A stretch of 64,000 nucleotides of DNA, from positions 308,685 through 372,684 of the forward strand of contig NZ_KB890765.1 in the NCBI RefSeq assembly GCF_000373265.1. Reading direction: 5' to 3'. A program made the position numbers and the translations under genes. The DNA is from Pontibacter roseus DSM 17521 (lineage in GTDB: Bacteria; Bacteroidota; Bacteroidia; Cytophagales; Hymenobacteraceae). How positions within the stretch are numbered: position 1 is the first letter of the stretch; every line of letters starts with the position of its first letter. Below are positions 1 to 9,327 of this stretch, piece by piece. The notes under the pieces were generated by a model. That model saw nothing but the letters and a program-made list of their open reading frames with translations, had not been told where the DNA came from and searched no databases.

Positions 1-1765
1 TGCTCAGGTACAGCTCGATGTCGTTGTCGCCGGCAATCCAGAAGGTGTACTGGCCGCTCACCGGCGCCGTCACGTAACCCGTCACACGCTGGCCGTAGTT
101 GTCGCCTACGTTGCTGGGTGCTTCGAACGAAGTCAATTCTGTTACAGCGGATGGCTTGGCAGTCACAGGTATAGCGCCTACAGTGTTACCGGGAACGTTT
201 GCCCAGAACTCACGCTTCAAGGTGCCTGTGCCGGCTGTCGTACCGCTGCTAGGCTGCTGTGGCAGCAAAGTGGCCGTGGCAGAAGTCACGCTGATAGCTA
301 CAGCGGCAGATGTAGTAGTAGCGCCTTTGTCGTCTGTAGCCTTAGCCGTTAGGTTATAAGAACCTGCAGCAGCACCAGACCAGTTGAAAGTGAACGGAGC
401 CTTGAGCGCTTCACCAATCTTGGTAGAACCCTGGAAGAACTCCACTTTCGTTACAGAGCCGTCTGCGTCAGCTGCGTTGGCAGCGATAGAAACCAGTGAA
501 CCAAGTGCAATAGAGACATTGGCCAAAGGAGCAGTCAAAGACACGGTTGGTGCCTGGTTGGCCACTGGCGAAGCACCGCCTTTAGGACCTAGCACGATGC
601 CGTTCTGCTGCAGTTTCTGCGTCCAGCGGTTCATCTCGTCTGATTCTACGTTAGTAGCAATGGCGCCACCTGGCAGGAAGGTGTTGTTTGTGAACGCAGC
701 ATTCTGCGCTACAGAGATGTCGTTACGGTTGTTGTTGTAGCCCCAGGCCGTAATACCCACTGTGTTGTTGTCCACGGAGTTAGAGAAAGTCGTGTTCTTG
801 TTGTAATAGTCCTTGCTCCACAGACCAGAGGTATAGAAAGCAAAGCGAGAGCCATCCTTGTGCAGTGCTGAGTTCACAGCGCGGTTGTTGGTGTAGCGCA
901 CGTTGTTGCCACCGGCTATACCCATGGAGTAGTTGCCCAGGTTCACCAGCTGGTTGTCGCTGGCTGTGATGTAGGCCGGGCATACGTTGATGTCGCCGTC
1001 GCCGTCCGTGATGATGCCGCCACCAGTGTAACGGGTGTTGTTATGCGGAATCGGATAGGCACCTTGGATGTAGTTGTTGTGGATACGAATTGGGGAAGAA
1101 GCCGTGCCGCGTGAGTTGTAGATGTTGATGTTGTCCTCTACGGCTGAGTTTCCGGCTTCGTTGATAACCTCGTTCCAGGCTACTTCTACGTGCGGTGCAC
1201 CCACTTTGAAGTTGAATTGTACGAACTGTACCAGCGCCTTACCGCCTCCGTACACGCGTCCGTCAATGTTTTTCGCCTTGTTATAGCGGATTTTGATGGT
1301 GTTGGCAGTTGAGCCGTTGCCTTCGTATTTCTGGCCTACATAGATACCGGCAGTGCCTTCCATGTAGCAGTTCTCCACCACGATGTTGCGGAATACGTCC
1401 ACTGCGAGGAAGCGGCGTGGCTTCATGTAGTCTCTCCAGGGAGTGGGGGTGAGGCCGTAGCCATTGGTGTGGCGAATGGTGATATCAGCAGAGTTTCCAA
1501 GTGAGCGAACCAAGGGACCCGCGCCGCGGATATTGGAATTGACGATGACGACTGGTTCGTTTGTTCGGATTTCGATAGCGGCTACTTCTGAGTCGCGTGA
1601 TTCCCAGTTTCCCGTGTACGTTCCTCCCTTGGTGATGACCAAAGGACCGCTATAGGTCTGAGCTGCAGCTAATGTTGGAAGCAAAATCCAAACTAAGAGG
1701 GTGAGAATCAGGGTAGAAAAAGTTCTTCCTTGCCCCTTATTCTCATAAGTGGTAACTGTATTCAT
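1..1765 (-). CDS. Secreted right-handed beta-helix protein with Ig-like and PA14-type modules (partial)
   Basis: About 588 codons are visible and the C-terminus lies beyond the left edge. The ATG at 1765 is followed by a hydrophobic signal peptide ending in LPTLAAA. The body (about residues 35-380) is a right-handed parallel beta-helix rich in N-N turns (NNYIQG, NNRAV, NNTF). An Ig-like domain follows (GSLVSIAANAADADGSVTKV), then a region typical of PA14-type carbohydrate-binding modules (VTGYVTAPVSGQYTFWIAG). The helix is closely similar to the neighbouring gene at 2439-3698 over its whole length. Inference: a surface or secreted protein that binds or modifies the polysaccharide made by the cluster upstream; a type IX secretion tail may lie outside the window. 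It has its own 670 bp leader. No enzymatic activity can be assigned. Confidence 0.85.
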   Translation of the reverse strand, partial: MNTVTTYENKGQGRTFSTLILTLLVWILLPTLAAAQTYSGPLVITKGGTYTGNWESRDSEVAAIEIRTNEPVVIVNSNIRGAGPLVRSLGNSADITIRHTNGYGLTPTPWRDYMKPRRFLAVDVFRNIVVENCYMEGTAGIYVGQKYEGNGSTANTIKIRYNKAKNIDGRVYGGGKALVQFVQFNFKVGAPHVEVAWNEVINEAGNSAVEDNINIYNSRGTASSPIRIHNNYIQGAYPIPHNNTRYTGGGIITDGDGDINVCPAYITASDNQLVNLGNYSMGIAGGNNVRYTNNRAVNSALHKDGSRFAFYTSGLWSKDYYNKNTTFSNSVDNNTVGITAWGYNNNRNDISVAQNAAFTNNTFLPGGAIATNVESDEMNRWTQKLQQNGIVLGPKGGASPVANQAPTVSLTAPLANVSIALGSLVSIAANAADADGSVTKVEFFQGSTKIGEALKAPFTFNWSGAAAGSYNLTAKATDDKGATTTSAAVAISVTSATATLLPQQPSSGTTAGTGTLKREFWANVPGNTVGAIPVTAKPSAVTELTSFEAPSNVGDNYGQRVTGYVTAPVSGQYTFWIAGDNDIELYLS

Positions 1766-2438
1766 CTTTTTGGCTAAAAGTTGAAAATTTAAAAAAACTA
1801 ATATTCCTTACTGGCTTCTATCGGTTGGCTCTGGAGTGCTCCACTACCGGTAATTTGATGAGGCCTTTTTATGAAAGTTTTTAGCTGGTGTGCACATCAC
1901 TAATAGCTTCATATATAAGTTGTTGCAAATATAACAAGGAATATTTTAGAAAAACCAATCTTTTTTTAGAAAATCTTGATAAAATGATAAGCACTTTGTA
2001 AAGTTATATGATTTATAACCCTTAAAAGTGCCTTGTAATTAAAATAAAGGGGATTGGGTCAGAATATGCGCCAGCAAAAAAGTTACAAAAAAGTTTAAAA
2101 TACAATATATTATATATTAACATATTTACTTTTAATTGAACTATGTTTCTAATAATTGCAAAAACATGTTATTTCAGAAGGACGGAAAGGGAGGAAAATG
2201 AAAAGAAGTTATTCAACTTTAGTAAATATATAAAATGTAATATATTTTATATGATGACGAAGGTGGAATGGTAAATGCCGCCTGCTCGAATCAGTTTTTG
2301 TAGCCTAAGGATGACACAGTTTAACCGGACTTTGTTCTTAAAAGAGGGGAGGATAATTGAATATTAGGAGGATGCGAAGAGGGGGAAGCTTTGTACTTGC
2401 TCTCACCAAGACCTAGCTAGTCCGAAGGATGAATTGAT
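1766..2438. other. AT-rich spacer between the two beta-helix paralogues
   Basis: About 670 bp of AT-rich DNA with no convincing ORF. It separates the last gene of the polysaccharide operon from the secreted paralogue and holds the candidate promoter at 1926-1958. No clear terminator hairpin or repeat was recognised. Confidence 0.6.
1926..1958 (-). promoter_or_regulatory. Possible Bacteroidota-type promoter for the secreted beta-helix gene
   Basis: On the minus strand TATATTTG (1926-1933) matches the Bacteroidota -7 consensus TAnnTTTG, with TTGG (1955-1958) 21 bp upstream as a weak -33 box. It lies about 160 bp ahead of the ATG at 1765 in very AT-rich DNA, so a chance match is possible. Confidence 0.35.
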
Positions 2439-3698
2439 TCACAGCTGCGCTGACTCAGACGCAGGCCCCAATGTCAGGTTGTTTTTTCGCAGCTTCTCGT
2501 GCCACAGCAACAGCTCCTCTTGCTCGCGAGCTAACGTCACTTCTCCTGGCAGTACTTTGTTGTCGGAGAGCTGGGCGGCCGCTTCCATACCTTGCATGAC
2601 CTCATTGCGCCAACTGCCGTTCTGCCCGACCACACCAAGCATGTTGCCTCTGAAGCTATTGTTGTAGGTATGGCCGGTGTTATAAAAGTCTTTGGCCCAG
2701 ATGCCGCTCGTCCAGCATTTGAATGGTGTTTGCTCGTCTATCATACCTGACACGATAGCCCGGTTGTTGTATACCTCCACATGGTTGCCTCCTGCAATCC
2801 CAATGCAGTAGTTGCCCAACCCTACCAAGTGGTTGTCATAGATGCGCACATGCGCCGTAACGTTGGAGGAGTCAGGGTCAGGGGAATCAGTCAGTATACC
2901 GCCGCCGGTGTATTGGGCACTTGTGGCGGGCAGTGGATAGGCTCCCTGGAGGTAGTTGTTGTGAACCAAGATAGGCGATGCCGCCGTGCCGCGTGAATTG
3001 TAGATGTTAATATTGTCCTCGACAGCCGACTTGTCCGGCTCGTTGATGATTTCGTTCCATGCGATTTCTGCGTGGGGCACCTCGTTCCGGAAGTTGAACT
3101 GCACAAACTGCGCGGTGGCTTGGCCACCGAAAATGCGACCGTCGATGTTCCTGGCTTTGTTGTAGCGGATTTTGATGGTCTGCTCCGGGCTGCCGTTCCC
3201 GTCGTAGCGCTTGCCCAGGTAAATGCCGGCGGTGCTCTCCATGTAGCAGTTCTCCACCACGATGTTCCGGAACACGTCCACACCCAGAAAGCGTCGGGGC
3301 TTCTCATAATCCTGCCAGGCGGTAGGCGTGATGCCGTAGCCACTGGTATGCCGCACCGTGATGTCAGCGGCGAGGCCGGTGCTGCGTATGAGCGGGCCTG
3401 CGCCCCGTATCCTGGAGTGTGTGATGATGACAGGCTGACTGGTGCGAATTTCCACAGCCGGCACTTCAGAGTTGCGGGACTCCCAGTTGCCGGTATACGT
3501 GCCTCCTTTTGTGATGACGATGGGGCCGCTATACCCTTCAGAGATCATCCGGGGCGCAGTAGGCAGCATGTTCGAAACCATATATACCGACAGGGCCAAG
3601 AGCGCCGCCGCTAAAAGCACAAACCACCCACGGCTGAACCAAACAAATGCGTTTGGTCTGGGCAATGGGTGGTTTGTGTAGGTATGGGTATGCGTCAT
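2439..3698 (-). CDS. Membrane-anchored right-handed beta-helix protein
   Basis: A 419-residue protein starting at MTHTHTYTNHPLP. This start is preferred over an upstream in-frame ATG at 3773 because its A overlaps the last base of the upstream TAA stop (TAATG), suggesting translational coupling. A single hydrophobic segment at about residues 25-45 (WFVLLAAALLALSVYMV) anchors a periplasmic or extracellular beta-helix that aligns closely with the gene at 1-1765 (shared GGTYTGNWESR, DVFRNIVVENCYME, SAVEDNINIYNSRGTA). It lacks the Ig-like and PA14-type tail. Last gene of the glycosyltransferase operon, so inference: it acts on the exported polysaccharide, for example as a lyase, epimerase or scaffold. 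No catalytic residues can be named. Confidence 0.85.
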   Translation of the reverse strand: MTHTHTYTNHPLPRPNAFVWFSRGWFVLLAAALLALSVYMVSNMLPTAPRMISEGYSGPIVITKGGTYTGNWESRNSEVPAVEIRTSQPVIITHSRIRGAGPLIRSTGLAADITVRHTSGYGITPTAWQDYEKPRRFLGVDVFRNIVVENCYMESTAGIYLGKRYDGNGSPEQTIKIRYNKARNIDGRIFGGQATAQFVQFNFRNEVPHAEIAWNEIINEPDKSAVEDNINIYNSRGTAASPILVHNNYLQGAYPLPATSAQYTGGGILTDSPDPDSSNVTAHVRIYDNHLVGLGNYCIGIAGGNHVEVYNNRAIVSGMIDEQTPFKCWTSGIWAKDFYNTGHTYNNSFRGNMLGVVGQNGSWRNEVMQGMEAAAQLSDNKVLPGEVTLAREQEELLLWHEKLRKNNLTLGPASESAQL

Positions 3699-4537
3699 TA
3701 TTTCACAATGTACCCCAGAATGCGGCGCGCATAGCCGTTCACGAGGTAGTAGGGCACATAAGGGGGTGGGCAATTCTTCAGAGTGAAGCGAGTGAAGTCG
3801 CGCAGGTTGCCGCCTCCTTTGATGCTGAACAAATGGTTGTAAAACTTTTTGAGACTTTTGGCCTGGCGGTTCTGGCGCTCGCCGCTCTCTTCGGGGTAGG
3901 TATAGAGTTTCGCGTCGTAGTTGCAGTACAGCTCGAAGCCGTGGCGCAGGGCCGTATGCGTAAAGTCATAGTCCGCCACATAGTGCGGGAAGCGCTCCTG
4001 GTCGAACAGCCCGATTTTCTCGAACACAGCGCGAGGTATAAGCAAGCCACGACCCGGCAGTTGCGAAACCGCATGCAGCCCATGCTGCTGCTCTTTCGGT
4101 AGTTCGTGTAGCACATGGCGCACCTGGTTCAGTTTGAAGTCGATGATTTCGCCTCCGTAGATAGGCTCACGTGTAGCGGCATCCATCTCCAAAGCACCAA
4201 TCACAGCGTTTGGTTTTTCATTTGCCCAGCGCATCGTCTGCTCTAGCATGTCGGGGGCTGTTTCTACGTCGTTGTTGAGCGTCATCACGTACTCAGCGCC
4301 GTGCTGCAAAGCGTGCTTGATGCCCATGTTCACGCTGGCGGTCCAAAACAGGTTGCCGTCCCCGAAGAGGATGTCCACTTCCGGGAACTCCTCGCGGAGC
4401 ATGTCAGCGGTGCCGTCGGTCGAGCCATCGTCTACCACAATCACTTTATAGTTCTGGTAGGTCTGCTTCTGCAGGGAAATGAGACACTCTTTGGTGAAGT
4501 GCTTTCTATTGAAAACGGGGATAACTATATAAATCAT
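3698..4537 (-). CDS. Glycosyltransferase family 2
   Basis: A 279-residue GT-A fold transferase. The N-terminus IVIPVFNRKHFTKECL and the motif VVDDGSTDGT (nucleotide binding) are typical of GT2. NNDVE at about residue 88 supplies the acidic metal-binding residues, and ADYDFTHTALRHG near residue 190 resembles the catalytic-base region of rhamnosyltransferase-like members. It probably transfers a sugar from a nucleotide donor to a lipid-linked repeat unit at the inner face of the cytoplasmic membrane. It lies 13 bp downstream of the GT4 gene and overlaps the beta-helix gene by one base. Donor and acceptor cannot be told. Confidence 0.88.
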   Translation of the reverse strand: MIYIVIPVFNRKHFTKECLISLQKQTYQNYKVIVVDDGSTDGTADMLREEFPEVDILFGDGNLFWTASVNMGIKHALQHGAEYVMTLNNDVETAPDMLEQTMRWANEKPNAVIGALEMDAATREPIYGGEIIDFKLNQVRHVLHELPKEQQHGLHAVSQLPGRGLLIPRAVFEKIGLFDQERFPHYVADYDFTHTALRHGFELYCNYDAKLYTYPEESGERQNRQAKSLKKFYNHLFSIKGGGNLRDFTRFTLKNCPPPYVPYYLVNGYARRILGYIVK

Positions 4538-4550
4538 ATGAGGTTCTAAC

Positions 4551-5792
4551 TTAGTGTTCTATTACTTCTGCCTGAGGCCGACTAAACTTACTGTAGAAGT
4601 CAGCGATATGTTTTGTTTTGAGTGGCCAGGTCTGGGTGCGGGCGAAGGTATAGCCGGCGCGGCCCATGGCCTCCCGTTTTTCAGGGTGGTCATATAAATC
4701 TTCCACGGCCGCTGCCAATGCCTGCACGGTTTGCTCCGGTGTGGTTGCGGGCACTTTTATACCTGCGTTGTCTGGCACGAGGTTCTTTCCGCCGTGCAAG
4801 TCCAGTGTGACCACCGGCAGCCCGTAAGCCATGGCCTCCAGGAACTGGGCGGCGGAGGAGTCGCGGAGGCTGCAGAACATGAACAGGTCACTTTCGGTAT
4901 AGCCTCGCTTCACTTCCTCCCATGGCACCTGGCCTTTCCAATCCACCTTGCCCTGCAAGCCATACTCCGCAATCAGGCCCGGCACCATGTCGTGCATGTG
5001 CCCATCGCCAAGAATGGTCAGTCTAAAAGGGACATCCTTTCTCACCTTGCTCAATGCCTCCAGCACCAACGGAAGGCCTTTTCGGGCGAACAGACGACCC
5101 ACCCACAGGATTTGCAGCTCCTGCTTCGGCGTACGCTCCGGGTATGCCTGTGGAAAAAAGCTTTCGGGCAGACTCGTGTCCAGGAACATTTTCGCGTTCA
5201 GGGCGCCGTTGTCGCGGGCCATGTTGTAGGTGTCTTCGTTGGTGGTGAGCACGAGCGAGGCGTGGCGCATGGTTTTGCGCACATCCGGGTTCACCTGCAG
5301 GAGCAGTTTGCTGATACCGGAACGAATCACCTCCGTCTTCCACCAGCCGTAGAAGTATTTTTTGAAGGCTTTGGGCGCTTCCTGTCCGCCGCCGGCCGGA
5401 CCGAAAATGAGGGGCTTGTTCAGTCGCCATAGGGCCGTGCCCAACTGCAGACTGCCAATAGTGACGTGGTGCACTAGGTCAAAGTCTATCTGCTTGTCGA
5501 GTTCCTTTGCCTTCTTGTACGCCTGTTGTTGCCAGTAGAGGTAGTGCGGGTAAAAGCCGATGTGGTACTCGAACAGCTTGTCGATGTACTTGGGCACCTC
5601 CACGAACACGATGTGCAGGTTGGGTAGGCTCAGCTTCTTTACCTCGGCCTCAATGTTGGCTCTGCCCTCCACGGTAGTCAGACACCATACCTCGTGGCCG
5701 AGCTTGGCCGTGTTCAAGGCCCAGTTCCAGCCATTGCCCAACTCAGTGCCGCGGTTCGGCTCGCATGCGTATGCTGATAAGAGTAATTTCAT
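4551..5792 (-). CDS. Glycosyltransferase family 4
   Basis: A 413-residue GT-B fold protein starting MKLLLSAYACEPNRGTE, with the glycine-rich N-terminal donor-domain loop and a C-terminal group-1 domain (ILWVGRLFARKGLP, then LEAMAYGLPVVTLD). In the usual E-x7-E motif the first acidic residue appears replaced (RDSSAAQFLEAM), as in some family members. Expected to build the repeat unit of the polysaccharide made by this cluster. It is separated from the next upstream gene by 9 bp, so it is cotranscribed. Sugar specificity is unknown. Confidence 0.88.
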   Translation of the reverse strand: MKLLLSAYACEPNRGTELGNGWNWALNTAKLGHEVWCLTTVEGRANIEAEVKKLSLPNLHIVFVEVPKYIDKLFEYHIGFYPHYLYWQQQAYKKAKELDKQIDFDLVHHVTIGSLQLGTALWRLNKPLIFGPAGGGQEAPKAFKKYFYGWWKTEVIRSGISKLLLQVNPDVRKTMRHASLVLTTNEDTYNMARDNGALNAKMFLDTSLPESFFPQAYPERTPKQELQILWVGRLFARKGLPLVLEALSKVRKDVPFRLTILGDGHMHDMVPGLIAEYGLQGKVDWKGQVPWEEVKRGYTESDLFMFCSLRDSSAAQFLEAMAYGLPVVTLDLHGGKNLVPDNAGIKVPATTPEQTVQALAAAVEDLYDHPEKREAMGRAGYTFARTQTWPLKTKHIADFYSKFSRPQAEVIEH

Positions 5793-5801
5793 GGCGGGGT
5801 G

Positions 5802-6734
5802 TTAGAGGCTGAAGCTGAAAATGCTTTTCAGCTTGGCGCTCACCTTGTTTTTCATGAAGTAGTTGAAGTTCCTTTTGTCGGACTCGATGTCGCGGAGCAC
5901 GAAGCGCGGATGGCGCAGCGGGAAAGCGATTTCCTGCTCCTTCACAAACGCGTTCTTGTCGTGCAGGTTGAAGGTATGGGTGGCGTCCTCCCCGAACCCT
6001 ATGTTACGGACCAGGTTGACTTCCGGAATAATGCATAGGCCGGAGTTGCTGTATACCGTGAATTCCCACTGGTAGTCCCACACGTCGCCTTTCTCGATGT
6101 TGGTGAAGGTCTTTTCCAGCTGCCCCAGGCGGTACTTCTCTTCCAGTTTGTTCAGGAAGATGCCATTGAGGTAGCCTTTCTGCTTCAGTTCCTTGTAGGT
6201 GGGGATGTTGTAATCGAACAGCTGCCAGGCGCGGCGCCAGGTGGCCCAGCCCCAGGCGTTCACCTTGTCCGAGAAGTAGTAGGAGTAGTCGCTGTCGCGT
6301 TTCCAGCCGTTGAGGTAGTTGTTGCCGCTCACGTGCATCACGCGGGTATCGTGCTTATACCGCTCCAGCACCTCCTGGCAGAACCAGAAAAAGCTCTTGG
6401 ACGGTACGCAATCGTCTTCCAGAATGATGCCCGTCTCCTCGTTCTCAAAGAGCCAGGAAATAGCCGTGGCCGGAGCTACGCCGCAACGCAGGTTCTGCTC
6501 CTGGAACAGGGTCTTCACCTCACAATCCCAGTCCACCTGCTCCACAATCTTGCGGGTTTCGGCGCAGCGGGCGGCATCGGTGGGCACATGCGCGCGCGGT
6601 CCGTCGGCGGCCACGTAGAGGCGCTTCGGCTTCACTTCCCTGATTCGGTCAAAAACTTGCTGGGTGGTATGGGGTCGGTTGAATATGATGAGCAGCACGG
6701 GTGTGTGCAGCGTGTCGGTGGTAGAAGGATGCAT
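5802..6734 (-). CDS. Nucleotide-diphospho-sugar transferase (HlpA-like glycosyltransferase)
   Basis: A 310-residue GT-A type transferase. VLLIIFNRPHTTQQVFD at the start and GIILEDDCVPSKSFF near residue 125 (DxD-like acidic cluster EDDC) are typical of the family annotated as HlpA-like or GT2-like sugar transferases in Bacteroidota surface-polysaccharide clusters. WGWATWRRAWQLFD at about residue 180 is the conserved W-rich segment. No signal peptide or membrane segment. Fourth of the glycosyltransferase genes counted from the sugar-export end of the operon; the 61 bp gap to the polymerase gene is the longest inside this run. Confidence 0.83.
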   Translation of the reverse strand: MHPSTTDTLHTPVLLIIFNRPHTTQQVFDRIREVKPKRLYVAADGPRAHVPTDAARCAETRKIVEQVDWDCEVKTLFQEQNLRCGVAPATAISWLFENEETGIILEDDCVPSKSFFWFCQEVLERYKHDTRVMHVSGNNYLNGWKRDSDYSYYFSDKVNAWGWATWRRAWQLFDYNIPTYKELKQKGYLNGIFLNKLEEKYRLGQLEKTFTNIEKGDVWDYQWEFTVYSNSGLCIIPEVNLVRNIGFGEDATHTFNLHDKNAFVKEQEIAFPLRHPRFVLRDIESDKRNFNYFMKNKVSAKLKSIFSFSL

Positions 6735-6795
6735 ATAGGCAATCAGAAATATCTCAATATGGTTGTACTGCTATTCCGAAAAGAAGTTACTTTAT

Positions 6796-8094
6796 TTAGT
6801 GAGGTTGCAGCCTGCCCCGCAGCGCCTGCAGTCGCTCCCTGCGGCGGCGGGCAAAATCCGGCAAAAAGCTCTCGTTGCCCTGGGCTTTGTTTTCCATGTA
6901 GGCAATGCCCATACCTAGCACAGCGTAGAAGAAATAAGGCAACACATAGGAGAAGCCATACACAATGCCACTGCTGAGAAACGAAAGCAGCAGAATCTGG
7001 TTCTCATCCAGCGCCCTGGCGCCAAAGCCTTTCTTCATCATGTAAAAGTGCATCATCAGGTATAGCAACATGCCCACGGCACCCAGGTAAAACAGCACCT
7101 CCACATAGAAGCTGTGGAAGAAGTGGCCCATGCCGTCCTCAAACACCGGGGCGTTCAGGTCGTCGCGGTAAAACTGGATGGGCAGCTCAAATCCTTCAAA
7201 GCGCATCCCGAACACGAAGTTCTCCTGAATGAACGGCACGTAGGACATGATTTGCTGGTAGCGCCAGCCGCCGGTGCCCTGCTTGTCATAGTTCTCAATG
7301 TCAGAGAAGTTCTCCGCAAACTTGTCGATTATCTCGGGATAGATAGAGAACACGAAGGCGCTGGCCACAATGCCCAGAATCGTCATCACGACCGCTACCG
7401 GAATCAGCTTGCCCAGGTTAACCGACATGTTGCCCTTAAACTTGACGAGAAAAGCATAGACAGCCAGAATGATGATGGAGCAAACCCACACCGTGCGGTG
7501 CTGGAAGAAGATGATGGCGAAGAGCACCACAAAGGTCATGACGAGGAAGAACAAACCTCCCTTTATCAGGTAGCGCCCCATGAAGTACAGAAACGGAATC
7601 ACCAGCAGGTACATGGTAGAGGCGTTTACCCCCCGCTCGTGGTTTGTGAACGCCGAGATGCTGAGGGCATGGGAGTTGATGAGGCCGATGTTCAGGACAA
7701 ATGCGATGACGACCAGGTATACCACGTGCTTCAACTCGAAGTAATGATGCTTCTTGTAGAAGGTGTACATGAAGAAGGTATAGTAGAAAATCAACAGCTT
7801 CTGGAACACGTGCGGGTATACCATGGGCGTGCCATACTTGTAATAGGACTCAAAAACCAGCGCGAACAGGTATAGCGTCACCAGCACGAAGACCACTCGC
7901 ATAAAGGGCTGCATGCGCTGTATGCGCAGGGCGCTGTACAGAAAGGCGATGGCCGTGGTGCCTTTCACCAGCATGTTCTGGAGGGCACCCTGCAGGTCTT
8001 CCCGGTGCGGCGCTATCAGCTCCAGGCAGATGGGGTCCATCAACACGATGAGCACCAGGGGAAGGGCAAATATGAAGGTATAGTTTAATTTCAT
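6796..8094 (-). CDS. Polytopic membrane protein, Wzy polymerase / O-antigen ligase-like
   Basis: A 432-residue protein with about 10-12 predicted membrane helices and a larger periplasmic loop between about residues 250 and 335. The loop is rich in aromatic and acidic residues, as in Wzy/WaaL proteins (family known for low sequence conservation). The tail is basic (FARRRRERLQALRGR). Being the only such protein among glycosyltransferases and a Wzx flippase, it most likely polymerises the flipped repeat units at the periplasmic face. Ligase function cannot be excluded from sequence alone. Confidence 0.75.
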   Translation of the reverse strand: MKLNYTFIFALPLVLIVLMDPICLELIAPHREDLQGALQNMLVKGTTAIAFLYSALRIQRMQPFMRVVFVLVTLYLFALVFESYYKYGTPMVYPHVFQKLLIFYYTFFMYTFYKKHHYFELKHVVYLVVIAFVLNIGLINSHALSISAFTNHERGVNASTMYLLVIPFLYFMGRYLIKGGLFFLVMTFVVLFAIIFFQHRTVWVCSIIILAVYAFLVKFKGNMSVNLGKLIPVAVVMTILGIVASAFVFSIYPEIIDKFAENFSDIENYDKQGTGGWRYQQIMSYVPFIQENFVFGMRFEGFELPIQFYRDDLNAPVFEDGMGHFFHSFYVEVLFYLGAVGMLLYLMMHFYMMKKGFGARALDENQILLLSFLSSGIVYGFSYVLPYFFYAVLGMGIAYMENKAQGNESFLPDFARRRRERLQALRGRLQPH

Positions 8095-8118
8095 GGTATG
8101 GGAACGCTAAAACCTGAG

Positions 8119-9312
8119 TCAGGCGGCCTCTGTTTTGACGGAGTCCGAGGACTTGCTGAATCGCTTGTGCCGGTCGTATACCTGTTTCATCAGTTCCAGG
8201 TGTCTTTGTACTACGGCCTCCTCCGAAAAGTTGTCATGAGCAAACGCCCGTGCCTTCTGCGCCAGCTCATCTGCGAACACAGGGTCAGCCAGCAGCTTCG
8301 CCACGCTGTCTGCCATGGCGTCAGGGGATTGTACGTCGCAGAGCAGGCCGGCCTCGCCTTGGTTGAGCAGGTGCGGTATGAAGCCACTGTGGCAGCCTCC
8401 CACTACGGGCGTGCCCACCACCATGGCCTCCAGCGGGGCCATGCCAAACGATTCCTCCACCGATGGGTGCAGCATTACTCTCGCCTCGGCCACGTGCTGT
8501 ATCAGGTCGTCAATCGGGAGCGGCCCCAGGAACCGCACGCCTGCTTCCAGTCCGTGCTGGCGAGCATACTGCTGCGCCGGACCTTCGGGCTCCATCTCGG
8601 CGCCTATCAGGTGGTACTCCAAATCGGGGAACTGCTGGCGGAGCCTGGCGAAGGCGTGCAGCGCGCGGGGTACTCCCTTGCGAGCGGTAAAGCCCATGGT
8701 CACGGTCACGATGCTGTTGCGTTTGATGATGGGATGTTTCAGGGCCTGCTCCAGTTCAGGGGAGTAGAAGTTGTTGATAATCGTCGTTTTCTGCTGCGTG
8801 CGCTTGGAGAGCTGCTGGTAGGTATAGGCGGAGTTGGCCGCCAGGTATTTCGCCGTCCAGATGGTTTTGAGGTTCATGCCCCAGCGCACCAGCCGGAACA
8901 TGTCGAACTGCGTGCGCAGGATACGTCCGGCCACGTCGTGTATGCCAACAATGGTCGGCAAACCGGATTTCAATGCTGCCAGCGCAAATTCATAGGTCCA
9001 GAAGGCATGCACCACATCGGCCGGGTATGACCGCATGAGCTGGCTGAGTCCGTTTATCTCGTGGTCAAAGAACCTCCTGCCTGGCTTGGGGCGGGTGGTG
9101 CCTACGCAGATAGTGATTTGCTCGCGCTCCAACACAAAAGGAGCCTCAGCGGTGCCGGAGGTGGTGTACACGATGACCTTGTGGCCTCGGCGCAGCAGGG
9201 CGTTCACCAGGTGGGTTGGGAGCGGGAAAGTATGCGTGTCCGGAAGCTTTACGTCACCAAAGTCATACGCCAATTTGTGAATATCGACCGGACCAGTTAT
9301 ACCTATTGTCAT
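8119..9312 (-). CDS. Glycosyltransferase family 4
   Basis: A 397-residue GT-B fold enzyme. The N-terminus MTIGITGPVDIHKL leads into a Rossmann-like acceptor domain; the C-terminal donor domain carries VTVTMGFTARKGVPRAL and an intact E-x7-E motif (EESFGMAPLEAMVVGTPVVGG). Soluble or peripheral, working on the cytoplasmic side of the membrane. It is 15 bp downstream of the flippase gene and 24 bp upstream of the polymerase gene, so it belongs to the same transcript. Donor sugar unknown. Confidence 0.9.
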   Translation of the reverse strand: MTIGITGPVDIHKLAYDFGDVKLPDTHTFPLPTHLVNALLRRGHKVIVYTTSGTAEAPFVLEREQITICVGTTRPKPGRRFFDHEINGLSQLMRSYPADVVHAFWTYEFALAALKSGLPTIVGIHDVAGRILRTQFDMFRLVRWGMNLKTIWTAKYLAANSAYTYQQLSKRTQQKTTIINNFYSPELEQALKHPIIKRNSIVTVTMGFTARKGVPRALHAFARLRQQFPDLEYHLIGAEMEPEGPAQQYARQHGLEAGVRFLGPLPIDDLIQHVAEARVMLHPSVEESFGMAPLEAMVVGTPVVGGCHSGFIPHLLNQGEAGLLCDVQSPDAMADSVAKLLADPVFADELAQKARAFAHDNFSEEAVVQRHLELMKQVYDRHKRFSKSSDSVKTEAA

Positions 9313-9327
9313 CTTCTAAATCTCTCT

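Noticed and set aside
7114..7875. 253-codon plus-strand ORF over the polymerase gene
   Set aside because: Antisense to a membrane protein; composition rich in His, Glu and Val as expected from the reverse of hydrophobic codons.
8098..9030. 310-codon plus-strand ORF across the GT4 gene
   Set aside because: Shadow of a well-supported glycosyltransferase on the other strand; its product is low-complexity with many His/Gln/Arg and no domain.
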